This document shows positions 19,055 to 31,900 of a stretch of 64,000 nt of DNA, piece after piece; positions within the stretch are counted from its first letter, which is position 1; every line of letters begins with the position of its first letter. The notes under the pieces are model-generated. The model saw only the letters and a program-made list of their open reading frames with translations, was not told where the DNA came from and did no database searches. Location of the stretch: contig CAIIXF020000005.1 of NCBI GenBank assembly GCA_903813345.2, positions 30,013,375 through 30,077,374 on the forward strand, written 5' to 3'. This DNA comes from Owenia fusiformis. Lineage: Eukaryota > Annelida > Polychaeta > Sabellida > Oweniidae. Both the position numbers and the translations under genes were made by a program.

Positions 19055-22000
19055 GCAGCACTTTAAGGCCTTGTTAGAGTACGGTATAATAGTAAAAATG
19101 ATATACCTGCCATCTTTTATACAGCACAATGTTTTTCACTCACTGTGAAGTACAGGAGTTCCATGGTCAGCACCATACTATCCTCTACCAATAATAACAT
19201 ACGTTCTAAAGAAAGAGTAAGGATAGATTGTGCTGATCATAAGGCCTAAAGATATCAAGAACTTATTAGTTTCGGGTATCCACTTTTTCCAGTTAAGCGT
19301 ACACATTTAATCATTGTTATGATTAGAGTATCCATTTGAGAATGCCCTGTTCCAATTTCAATATATGGCTTTTTAAATTGAGGTTTGTTGTGCTTAGTAT
19401 GGCCAGACCACTTTAGGCAGGGGGCGGGAGCAATCACTCCCCCCTGACCAGAAATTCTTTCAAAATTATTGAGTCAACCTTTCACCATTCTTAGCCCTTT
19501 GGCAAAAGTTCCCGCCTTTGTAAAGCCACCCCCTTCGGTAAAAGCTGGCTACTGGCCTGATGGCTGGTGCAGTAACACACAGTCAATCAATTTAGCACAT
19601 TAATTGAAAGTCTTCCTATGAAAGCCCTATTGCACTGGCACTCTTTCAAATTCAACACACAATCAATTTAGAAAAAAAGAAAATCAACTCCTAGTAACAA
19701 CAAATTCAACCACCTTATCAAATCATGATCCTTTAACATAATCGATTCTGTCAATGATGCTACCATCCTCCAAACACAGGCCTCTAGAACTTGAACGAAG
19801 GAAGGCAGTGGGTGATGTCTGGAGCCCTGTGTTCGGAGAATGTGATGTTATAAACTGGCACACTTGGTAACTCTGGCCTGCTATGAGAGCCCAGAGCATA
19901 CAAAGGATCATAACAACTCTGTCAAGAAAGGTATCACCTAATAAAAGTCTTTATTGTGATCAACAAAAATAAAGTTTCTAGGTGTCAAACAATTTTGGGT
20001 TACATGCATGTACAGTCGTTTCATTTTACTTCAATTTAACTTCTCACATTTGTTGGTTAGTATGTGTTCATGTCTACTTAGCTTAACGATGTTTTTGGAT
20101 TATTAAGGAATGCATGGACAAAAGAAGAAGGAATATTATGAAACCTGTACAGTATTCAGGGGACAGCCATGGTCAAATATTAATGTGTAGAAATTCTCCG
20201 TTACAGTCAACAATATTTATCCTCCATAATATTCAAGACTGATAACTTAAAAAAATAACTTTTTGGTTAATCATTTTTCTCGTGCTAGGAGGTTTGATCA
20301 GATGTTCATGTTTTTGTAACTTGTCAGAAAAAGTAAATTTTAACATTTCTTTGCGATCCTTAATGGGATATGAACTGTCATGGCGCAATCCAGAGATATT
20401 GCCAAAAAATACCTAGAAATCGTTGCCTTTAAGGGTTGGATCTGAAAACGAAGAGGAGGGGGCGGGGCACAAAATCTTTAAGTGGGTCCTAGTTTTGAAT
20501 TTTGGGCCCCAAATCAAAAAGCCCAATAATGCTAGTTTGTTAAAAAGAATTGCCCAACTTAGCAAATAATGGGCCCCTGCCCCCCCCCCAGATCTCCCAG
20601 TGCTTTATACTGAATGTTTACGATTTGCAAAGACTTTATTGGTCATGGTTCAAGTATCAAAGTAATGTTTAGAGTATTGAGAATCCACTGAGGCCAAAAG
20701 TAACCATAGGTGATATGTAATACATATACCAAATCAATGAATATGACCAAATAAAAACCTAAAGTACAAATTGGAAATCAAAAGAGTTACTGCATTTCCA
20801 GTCTCATAACTGAACAGGGGATTTTTCAAAGAGGGGTGCGACTACATGCACATTTGCTTCGAACAAATCTGCACATTGAGTGGCAGATAACCTGTTTTCT
20901 TTGAAAATTGGCTCAAAAAGGAGATAAGGTTGCACCAAACGTACCCTCTTGTTGGCACCCATGGTGAATGTTTCCAATAGATACAGTAACGCTGGCTGTG
21001 TGCTCCATGCTGGCAAGACTCTCTAACTCCAAGTGATACAGTACACAACGCAACTGTGCTTCACTCAAGCAGAAAAAAAAGAAATAACACTAGCGATTTG
21101 GGTTTACGAAAAGATCCAACGTCGACCTTCGACCACCGACCAGTCATTCTTCACAGTTAGGTACACGTTGTCGGTGGTCGGCTGTCGGTCTTTTACACAA
21201 AGATGAATAAGTGAAAACTTAAAAGCTTGTAAAAGCTAAGAATCCAATGACTATTAGTACCTTTACAAAGTCGTGATTAAAGTTAAACCATTCTAAAACA
21301 CGATGGAAAACGCACATGAAAAACGTAATGTTTAAACATTAAAGTTGCTCCGATTTGATGGAAAAACTTTCTAAAGTCCGTTTACACCCCCCTTAAATGA
21401 TTGATGAGTGCCTACCGGGTGCGAGGTCGGGCCCAGCCAGGTGTGCACCTCTTGCCCCATCAACTGTGATATACACAGTGGAACACCCGTGACAGTACAC
21501 CTTCCCCAAGGTTGGTGCCTGGCGTTTGTTGGTAGTTAAATTAACACCAATGCAGGCATCATCAATTGGTCAAAATAATAATTTACAAGAGAGTTGCAGG
21601 TTTGACACTGTGCATTCACTCATTGTAACATCGTCGTGGTCTGTAATGTCATATTTTCAAGTGATGTCTCACTTGTTAAAATACCAATTTCATTCTGGTT
21701 AGTCACTTTGGATCATGATGAGAAAACATAACATTACATTATGTTCAGTATGAAAATAACAAAAACACACACTAACCAGAGACACATAAATATATTCCTC
21801 TATTTTAATATTTTATATGTCTCTGCACTAAATTGTCGGTCTTTTATAAAATGACATCGCCGCCTTATTAAGGAATACGTAATGCCTGATTTTTTAGTTG
21901 TTAAACGTCAATCTGATGAAACTTAAATTCAATAGCTTTCCAATAGTGTGTTTAAATGGTTTGTCACATTTGATCCTGGGCAAGAGAATGCATGTAACAT

Positions 22001-22104
22001 TACTGCCATCGTGTTGAGTAATCAGTATGACAATAACAAACCATTTTTAATAGAAATACGTAATTTTCATTAGATATACTGGGGGGCTATACTCTAGGGC
22101 TAAA

Positions 22105-22235
22105 TCATGCAGTTTTTTTCACCATTCTGACTATTTTTTGAGTAATTTTGGCCAAATTTTCCAAAGTGACCCCCCTAGATTTTTTTGAAAAAGTGAAACC
22201 CCCTTGGAAAATTCTGGCTACGGGCCTGGTGGGGA
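22105..22235 (-). repeat. Dispersed SINE-like repeat (GCAGTTTTTCACCATTCTGA family)
   Basis: Homologous segments lie at about 11087-11215, 17262-17390, 19440-19570, 22105-22235 and 46175-46300. They share TTTTTCACCATTCTGA, GTGATTTTGGGC, CCCCTTGGATTTTTTGAAAA and GGCTACGGGCCTG-like ends. All five lie in the same orientation. The - strand translation of this copy (PVARIFQGGFTFSKKSRG) is a repeat artefact. Confidence 0.65.
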
Positions 22236-22751
22236 AGGAGTGATTCAAATTTAAAAAATAACATCTACCCCCTCTTGAGGGTTGCAGGAAAATTCCGAAC
22301 ATGCACCCTGACATCTGCCACTCTGCCCGTTTTTCCAGTTTAGACATAAAAATCTTCATCCATATGGAAATATCTCAATTTTCAAGAATCAAATGATTAA
22401 CCAAATATTGTATTAATTGAACACGCATGTATCGTCAGCCAATACGTGCTAAAAATGCTGTTAACTTGAAAAATTGAAACCATGATAAACAAAAAACAAC
22501 TCTTACAATTATTTTAATGCAGAACAGTTATATTATTTGAACTATAACTCGGTATAGCGAAATTGTAAACTAAATTCACAGTTTATCAAAAATCACAAGG
22601 TCTGACTCAAGAGAAAAATCTATTGCTAATACATTGTTTAATGTTTATCGTTTAAAGACTATAGAAATCGTTGTATTTAATGTGATTCTGAGAAACTTAA
22701 ACAAAAACACAAAATCAATTTGAACTTGGCGGGCCTTCCCGTGCAACTTTC

Positions 22752-22761
22752 TGCGCATGCG
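22752..22761 (+). promoter_or_regulatory. NRF-1-type site upstream of TIA1
   Basis: TGCGCATGCG matches the palindromic NRF-1 consensus and lies about 120 bp upstream of the TIA1 ATG. The surrounding 150 bp is richer in CG dinucleotides than its neighbours and includes GGCGGG. This looks like a TATA-less housekeeping promoter. Function is inferred from motif and position. Confidence 0.45.
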
Positions 22762-22879
22762 TAGTACAAGAATCTCGTGTACGAGGTCGCCATAATTGAA
22801 CGAAGTCTCAACATTTCCTTCTGTTATTATCGACGTTTTCTCAGTATTTACGCGTTCTAATTTAGTTATTATTTCACAG

Positions 22880-22911
22880 ATGTCTTGTGACGAAGCGTAC
22901 CCGAAAACATT
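22880..22911 (+). CDS. TIA1: TIA1 exon 1 (coding part)
   Basis: The exon encodes [10 protein letters not shown] and two bases of Leu11, then a GTAAGT donor. The start is chosen because the family begins with a short acidic segment before PKTLYVGNL. The preceding bases could be 5' UTR or an acceptor site. Confidence 0.88.
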
Positions 22912-25900
22912 GTAAGTATTAACTATTGTCTATAAGTGTATAATTCAGATCATTCGCCGAAAGACAAAAACATGTTCAAAAATTTGAATGATTTTTTTGT
23001 TTTTGAATGGAATTCCTGTTTCATTTTCTGATGTCTTTGTTTTAGGTACGTGGGAAATCTAGATCCTGACGTCAATGAAGAGTTAGTTCTCGCACTGTTT
23101 GGTAAAATTGGACCAACTAAAGGATGTAAGATCATACATGAGGTTAGTGACCGTTTCGGTATTTTCTTGTTCTGAATGTAGATCTGTGCTTTCATTGCAA
23201 ACATTAGAGAGGTTTCGCACATTTTATATGTAACATGTATCTGGAACTGCATCTCATTTAATTAAACTACTACGAATTAAAATCTGGTGAATGCGTTAAG
23301 GACTTTTCTAGATATATTGGCCTGGGCTAAAAACGTAATGTGAAACGTTTCTAAATTATTTATTGAATGTCTCTAAGATGTTGAAATGATAGATAGGTGC
23401 TGTCATTGAAAATGTTTACCTGTAATATCGTCTTTTTTTGATAACATGATCAGATAAGGGAATGGCTAACTAATATTCTTTTTAAACTTTGCTCTATTCC
23501 ATATAGAATATTAGTAAATACTATACCATATAGAAGCATACTAGAATGTCCATGGTGAAATTTGTTGTCCTTGCTTTCTATAATTACTTGATCCAACTTA
23601 AATCTATTTAGCAAGAGATCATCGAAACCTTTAACTGAATATGAGACAATCTAAATTCTCAATTGAATTTAGAGACTGAAAACAATCTGGTGAAGTCGAA
23701 GTTATCATAAGTTTTTATATAAGGACTTGCATGTTTATGGTTGTGTTGTCCTTTTTATCTTCCCGATTACTCAGTATTGACAATGGCGTGAGCATTGAGT
23801 AAAATAACCTTCGTGAATCTATGGACTTTATCTCATGATGAATCTGCAGATTTTAAAACTATATTATATGTAAGGCTGTTTATAAATGGAGTGCCTATAT
23901 AATGACTTAGAATATGTTTGAAACAACATCATATGGCTGTTGTAAGGCTTTAAGGGATTTACATTCCCCTGAGGAACCACATTTTCCAAAAAACTTGTTG
24001 TATATTAATGGACTTATGCCTTATTAGATCATATGCTAGTCAGTTCAAAGCTTTATATGGAGTAGCCTCGTCATATTTGTTAGTTCATTGTGACATGGTT
24101 TCCATGACCCAGTGATATTTGATTTTGATATATCAAAACTTAAAGGGTACGCTAATTATACATGTTGGAAGCTACTAAATATGTACTTAATAATAATAAA
24201 GTTTTCAGTGAAGGGTTAACATCATATAGTGGTATCCAATTGACAGTGCCATACATAGTTCTGTTGTTGTCATGTTGTGCTTCTTAATATTGTTGATCAC
24301 CACAAAAACTCTCAGTCTCTACTTTGGATCTGTCTGTATGACTGTAGCTGCTGCTGCTTTCTATTTGTATCAAAGGTTATTCTGATACTGAGTCATCTTT
24401 CCTGGTTTTCCTGGTTAAGTTTACTGTGACTATTGTTTATTAAGTCTGATCATTTTTATTTTTTTATGAAGATTTCAAATTTTCAGCTATAGCATCAGAT
24501 TTTTGTTTTAAAGGCTTGCATTGATTTTTTTGTGATCATAACTCTATAATTCAACAAATATAGAGTCTTTATTTGATATTTCGAGCATGACTGTATTCAC
24601 GCCTTCTATAAATTGTAAACAAAGTCAACATTTCACCCGGGATATATTCGCGATCAATACCCCTGGTAATACGTGTAATGTGTGACGTCATAATGGTGGG
24701 TCGTAGTTATGGCGGACCATGATGAATATTCGAAACATTTTGGTGAGTTTTCATGTTCGAATCGTAATATAGACCTCAGAGCAGGGGTAATATCGTTGAA
24801 TACACCCCTTAGGGCTAGGCACAAAAGCTTTCGAACCCCTCACTCCCTTCGGTAGTTCAGGGTACAGAAAACGTTTGTGCCTATTCGGCAATATTACCCC
24901 TGTTTTTCGGTCTATATTTCTTAAATAACAAGGTTATGTAAGTTAGGATAAATAGTTGAAAATATTAACAAGACAGGCTGTAAACAGATGCAATGCTATA
25001 ATGTACTTGTTAACCTCTCTGAGAATAGAACATCTATGAGAATTCTGTGTTATAGATTTCAAAACATCATGTCAGTCCAAATGCCAATTTGCTAAGATAT
25101 TTCAACACTTTATTGAAAGGCAGTTTGCAGAACCCCTTCTCGACATTCTCCCGGATAAAATTGCAAGAAAATAAGAATGAAAGCATCCTTATATATCAAG
25201 GTTTAATTTTTACTAACTGCTATACTTGAAGGTCAAAGATAGATGCAAATAATGCGTGCATTATTAATTTAAGTACATCAAATGGAAAAGTAAACTTTTG
25301 AAACTAAATAAGTGTGGTTATCATTTATGGTAATACAGTGGGATTATCTTGGAGGGTTAATATTTTAATAACATTTTGCTAATTGAATACTTAATATAAT
25401 GTTTATATAATAATAACATAACATTTTGTAAAGTGCATTTGAATCACATCTCATTTTGTCTAATGTGTGTGAATGCATTGTTGCAAATGGTGAGAATTAT
25501 CACTTTTCACACATTTGACATATATATTGGAGTCAATGGGGTAGCTAAATAGATTGATCCACCCTCATTATGTAGAATATAAGACTTGGACAAATGGACT
25601 TGTCAGATTAGAAAATATCCCCAGGAATCATAATCTCCCTTGACAACTCGTCATTGTTGATAAAGTTAATCAATTTGCCTTTTGTTTTGCCATGTATTTG
25701 ACAAAAAACAAATCTGGTGATATTGGATCTTTCCTGAAGCTTTTTGAGACACCTGAGTCGGCTGATGAGAAAAACAAGAATTTTCATAGCTGTTGCGCTG
25801 TTCCAGTTGTGTACCTACAGAGTCTTCATTATGTTAAGTGTATGAATTATACAATACTATTAGAACATGACACAGTAGGAGATCAGTTTTTGAATAAGCC

Positions 25901-28900
25901 CGGAGGATGTATTATATAGATTGTAGTTTTTTCAAAGTATATGTATAGTGTTAGGTTTACTGATATTCTTGCTCAGTTGATATGAGGTATTGAACTGATA
26001 TATTTCAACTTTATATAAGATAAGATTTTAAAGTCTTTTTTAGTTATTTTAATATCATATTTTTGTGAATTTTTCTCAAATTTTTAAATCTCAAATTTGT
26101 TGAAAATATTGATTTTTATCAATTTAAAATTTTTGGAACTTTTGAAACTTTTCTTTATGTAAAATAGATTTTAACTAGTCTTAACCAAGGGTGAGGCATC
26201 TCGTTACTCCAGTTATTTGGAAACTACTGCCACCATATACTTGACTAAATAAATGATTTGTCTAATGATCTGTATCATGAATTTACGTCTCTCCTCGTGA
26301 CTAATAGAACTGACTACATTTACGTCGTTTCATTTCGACTATTTTCACGTCACCGATCAGCTAATTCAATACCCTTGTCGTGAAATATGGTTTTAATGAT
26401 ACTGAAAGAACTGCCAAATCAATAGATCAGTTGAGCGTTTAGGCTTGAAAATTCTTCATAGATTTTAACATATTCCCAGGAAAGAGCCTATTATAGAAAC
26501 ACTTTGCTATTGTTCATAATGATGAAATTGCTTTATAAAGTAAAATCTACGAGTTGATATAAATTGGACAATTTTTTCATTAAACAAGCTTGTCTCATTG
26601 TAAATTGCTTATTTTCTTTCAAAAAATAACATTGTCATGGCGAATGGCGATTGTATTATCTTTGTCCCTCTTGCTAATCTTTAAAAATGTTTGATTTTAG
26701 TGTTCTTTATAAGCAAAGTATTTTCATCATCTTTTATATTAAGTTTGGCTTGCTGATTCCCATGTATTTAGACATATTTGTTCGAAATTACTAGATCAAC
26801 ATGACATTATCTCCTAACAAGACCACTGATCAAGCTTATAAGCGAGAAAGCATATCCTTAAACAAGATATTGAATTTTGATACTTGTTAAGTTGATCGCA
26901 GTGATAAATGGACACGTGTGTAAATAGCAGATGGATTTTATGCATTTATAACAAGGAATTTCATTCTATGAGCATCTATTGTTTCTTATATTGATATTTA
27001 AACAAAGTTGTGGCAAATATTTTTTGCCTGCATATTCAGTACTTGTAAATATATGTACAGTAAAACCTGTTTATAGTGTAATTTGTAGTAAGACCTATGA
27101 AGTCACAAAAATGTGTTCATTAAAGGTAGGTGTTCACTTCAGAGGTGCAATTTTATACAAAAGTCAGTGGAGTATGTGCTGAGAAGAGGTCTATAGGAGA
27201 CACAGGTGTTCACCAGACACAGGTGTTCACCAGAGAGAATTTTTGACTAAGACAGGTTTAAATGTACTGTATTGACATTATTGAAAATTCTTTCCAAGCT
27301 GGTGAAGTCCATAACATAGAACAATCAATGATGCCTTTATTAGAATAATGCCCATTTTCCGATGATGCCCTTTTGAGAATAACACAATATTGTTTTCATC
27401 TCAAGGACACATGTATTCACATAACAATGATTAAATATACCAGATGTGATGTCCCCCAAAAATTATACATAGACAAAACAGGAATTTTTTTCCTTCATCA
27501 AAAAATGTAAACTTTTTACATGATGTAGAAAATGCATTTCCAAAATATTCATAGAAACATATGGAATTCCTTATTGAGAAATTTGACATTTGGGTGACAT
27601 ACTCTAATTGACCTCTATCATGATCGTTAGGGAGTTGAATGCAGTTCCAAACATGGAAAAATGGGTGATAGTACTGAAACGAGTTATTTTTTTTTTATAA
27701 AAACCAAGCAGAGTTACCTGGTGAAAAGTTACAATGATTTTGATATTAATTGCCTGTCAGGTGACAAAATTTCAAAAATATTCCTTCATCACACAGTTAC
27801 TCTATGTTTGTCTTGGTATAATTTTCTTGGGGACACTCTTTCTTTTTTGTATATAAGACAATTTATGCTAGTGTTTTATATGCTTCTTATAAGTATGGTA
27901 TTTAGTATCCATGTTAATATGACCAGAGAGTCATTTGTTATGACATCAGAGAGTCATTTGTTATGACATCAGAGAGTCAAGAAAAGACACTTAAAAAATA
28001 ACGATCATGAATGCTCATCAAAACAAAATGTTGACATATATTCAATTGATCACCTTGTCATCTGTTTTAGATGCTGTTATAGTTCAAGAATAAAATGTTT
28101 AACCCCTTGGCCTTAAGGTCATAATCATACAAAGTAAAACCTGTCTTAATGGACACCTTTTTCAGTGAAACCTGTCTGCAGTAGATACCCTTCCAATGCA
28201 CATACTCTACTGACTTGACTTCTGTATAAATTATCCTCTCTGTAATGAACACCTACCAACACTGAATGTTTTTTCTTAGCAAAAAATTTTCAATGTTCAA
28301 TATACACAGGTTTTACTGAACCTTGATTTCATCAGTTAGGACACCACACATTTAGTAGCCCTACCCTCATCATCAGTGCTTTTGTAATAAATCATTCAAA
28401 CCTGCATCATTTGTGTCATTTTTAATAAATCAACTAGATTACAAGAGAGGAAGATAAAATCATGTGCTACATACTCATGACAAAAACGTCATATGACAAA
28501 ACCGACTCACATTTTGTGTTTTTTATAAAATCTTCAAGCTCCCGACAGAAGATATATATACGCATATAGATAGCAACCTATTGATGACAGACTCTAATTG
28601 GGTCAGTTTGTTTAGAGATCTCTGTAAGTTAATGCGATTGCGAGAGTCAAACGTAGTGAAGGACTCTTACAAAGTGTCCCTGTCATACTAAATGATACAA
28701 TATAAAATCTGATGAACTGATCATATATTAACTCGATCAGAGTGAGGAAAGATTAAGAATCATCAAGAGAATTTAGTCATGTCTTTGAAACACAAAGCCC
28801 ATTATACTGTCACATAATCACAACTTAGTATGCAATTAAATATCAAATGTACTTAAGAGTATATTGCATTCATATTGGTGTCTTTAAATATCCAAAATGG

Positions 28901-31900
28901 CTTTCCAAATCTGATCATTTGTATATTTTTAGATTTTGAAACCCAAAGAACAAAGTCAACCAAAGAATAAGTTTTATCTTCTATTATTACCACCTTGCCG
29001 GGCCAGTTCTAGGGGTTTTAGTGCTAGTTTAGAAGGCGTTTATTTTACTATATCAACCTGAGAAATGTGTGACGTCATAGTGGTGGTCCATATGGACCGG
29101 TCTAGAATATATTCTAGACCGGCAATTTTCCCCGGGAAATTAGATATTGTTCTTGCTATTTCAGTCCTGGTCGTTAATGGTGGTAATAATACTAATAACG
29201 TCATTTCTGCGAGCCATATAGTGAAATATTGGACCTTGGGCCTTCGGCCCTCGGTCCAATATTTCACTATATCGCCCTTAGAAATGACGTTATTGTACTA
29301 TTGTTTTTATCTAGAATGTTTCTATCGCAGGATCTTTTTTCGATTATTTCTAGAGTGAACTAGAAATACCTAGATAAAAAGAAAATATTCTTGTATAAGC
29401 ATCCTGACTTAATTGAAAATCCTGCCATCCAAAATCCTTGTGTGCAACATTTTGTGGCAGTGAGATTACAACATTTTGTCACCTAATCAATAAGGTTAGA
29501 AAATAGAGTCGTTTGTTCCTTTATTTGATTAGGAACCACAGTCAATGGGATCATTAACTGACAGCTTGTGAATGTGAAATGTCCAAATCTCGAAACGTTG
29601 CATTCAATAACCCTCTTAGTTTATTGCAACAGAACATTCACACTTTGTATTCTCAAGTTCTTACTACAAGTTCAGTATTACAGTCATTAAAAGTATTTTC
29701 AGCGGGACTCTGGATGTGTTCAAATCTTTTTAATAACAGACTGTAGTTTCTGGCATTTTAATTAAGGTTGTCAACCCAACTATATGAACTGTATGCCTTT
29801 TAAGGTTTGTCCATCCTCTAATGCAGAGATCCAGACATCATTTGCTTGATTTGGAAGAAGGAGGGACTTTTGAACCCATCTATTACATAAGTTAATATTC
29901 AAGCCCCACACAAAATCTCCAAGCTAATACCCACTCCATTCTATCTACCTTAAAAGTATTATCAAAACAATAATTAAGTAAAATTTCAGCCCAGCCGGCA
30001 TCGGCTTATAATAGACTTAAAATTTTCTATTCCGTATCAAGTGTCCAATTGTTTTAGCAAGTAATCGTTGTAAAGAAGAAGTTAGAATAACACAATATTT
30101 AGCAAGTATTGATAATGAATCAAAATCTCGTACAGTCTGCTGTGCTTTTTCAAAGTGTTGTTCTTAAACCAGTATATTTAGTCACAGTCTATGAGAAAGT
30201 GCATCTCAGCTTCAACAACATTTTTATTTTAGCAAGTACACAATCGCTCATTAAGGGGGACACCGCTGTACTGTCCTAGTTCAATATTAATGGGAAGAGT
30301 GCCTGTTTACATCTATACTCTTTCCATTGTTAAGCAGGATTAATCAAACTATTTTTTATTTATTTATGGGACACTGTACTAGGATTTCCATATAGCTAGA
30401 AAATCTTGTGATTTCTTTCTCTATGGCATCATGTCTTAGGATGCAGTTTTACTTGTTACAGTATACACTTGTGTTAAATAATAAGTTTCTTATTGGTGTC
30501 CATGTGAATGTAACAAGTGTTGTTTTTGTGTGGCTACAAATGCCAAGAATAAATTATAAGATACATCTAACATGGCTTATCTTTTTGGTCTATATACAAA
30601 TATCAATGAAACTTATTACAGTTAAACTGATTAAACTGTTTAAAACACGGAAGGACCAACTAAAAGTGTTCTATGGTTCTTGTATCATATAGCCGATGTT
30701 GTTGAATTCATCAGTGATCTCCCCAGCATTAATGCAAGTAGCCGCAGAACCCACCTGAGATCTCGAAAATAGGCTTGCACCCACCTGAAAATCCATTTGC
30801 AGTTGCACCCACTTGAAAATGAGAAAAATCATGAAAAATTGGCATATTTTGACCAATTTTGGTCTAAATTGGGAAAATGAGAATTTTGCACCAACTTCGA
30901 GAAAAAATCCTATGGAGATCTGACCTACTTTTACAGCTTGGCCTATTTTGTATAAATGAGTACTGTTATATAAGGATTTTTTGCTTCTTTTTGCTTCTTT
31001 TTTTAAGACCATCTACGATTCATTCTTCATCATGATACTTGGTAAAAACTGGCGTGATTGGCTTTTTGGGTGAATTACTCTTCTTATTTTTGATTTATTG
31101 GAGGTATGAGAAGAATTTATGGTGTCATGGTATCATTATTGGATTGGTTCTTTTTAATGAGAGTTTTCTATTATTTTTTGAAGAAGTCATTTTCAAATTT
31201 ATTGTTCATTATCCAATTGATATTTTTGGTATTGCCTAGGTCACATTTGCTCCGATTCATAGGCTGGAGCCCGGCCGATTAAGTTATTTTTCAAAATTGA
31301 AGGTCAAATCTCAAATTTGAGGTCAGACATGAAGTCCTGAAAACTTGTACATGATTTAGAAAAAAGTTTGGTCAATTTGAAGCAAGTTGAAATCAGTTTT
31401 TTAATTTGATTACTTGGTGCCGGCCGATGAATTGGGAGAAATGTGACCCAGGCATAAAACAGGGAGTTTGTACCCATTGTGATATATGAACAACATCAAA
31501 CATATGTTCTAGATAATAAGCTTTGTTAAAGCAAAATATCTATGAAATGAAGTTAATTCATCCTGATCAGTACCATTGCTGTAGTTTATCCATACTTTAA
31601 TAACAGCCTTCATCATGTGGTATTTTGCCAGATGAATATTTCATTTGGTATTATAGCGGTAGAAGGAGTTATATTGTTTTTAAAAAAACAGCTGTATAAT
31701 CATATTATTGATGAATGTATCTCATATCTAGTCAATTTATGTTATATATTATAGAAGAATTGAACTGTATGGAGTAGTGGAGCAACGATTGACTCGTGGA
31801 CTCGAATACTACTCGCCAAACCCTGTAAATACGATTCATCGATTGGTAAATTCTGACTCGAATTGAAAAAAAAATGAAAAAATGATGAAGAAAATGTGAT

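Larger units (their letters stand above)
17195..22750. other. Intergenic region between PITP and TIA1
   Basis: About 5.6 kb without a gene I can establish. It holds a 760-bp foldback (18295-19054), SINE-like repeat copies near 17262, 19430 and 22105, a short inverted repeat with GACCACCGAC near 21118-21195, and poly-C runs near 20580. Several - strand segments at 17638-21053 have exon-like borders, described in the findings. Confidence 0.6.
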
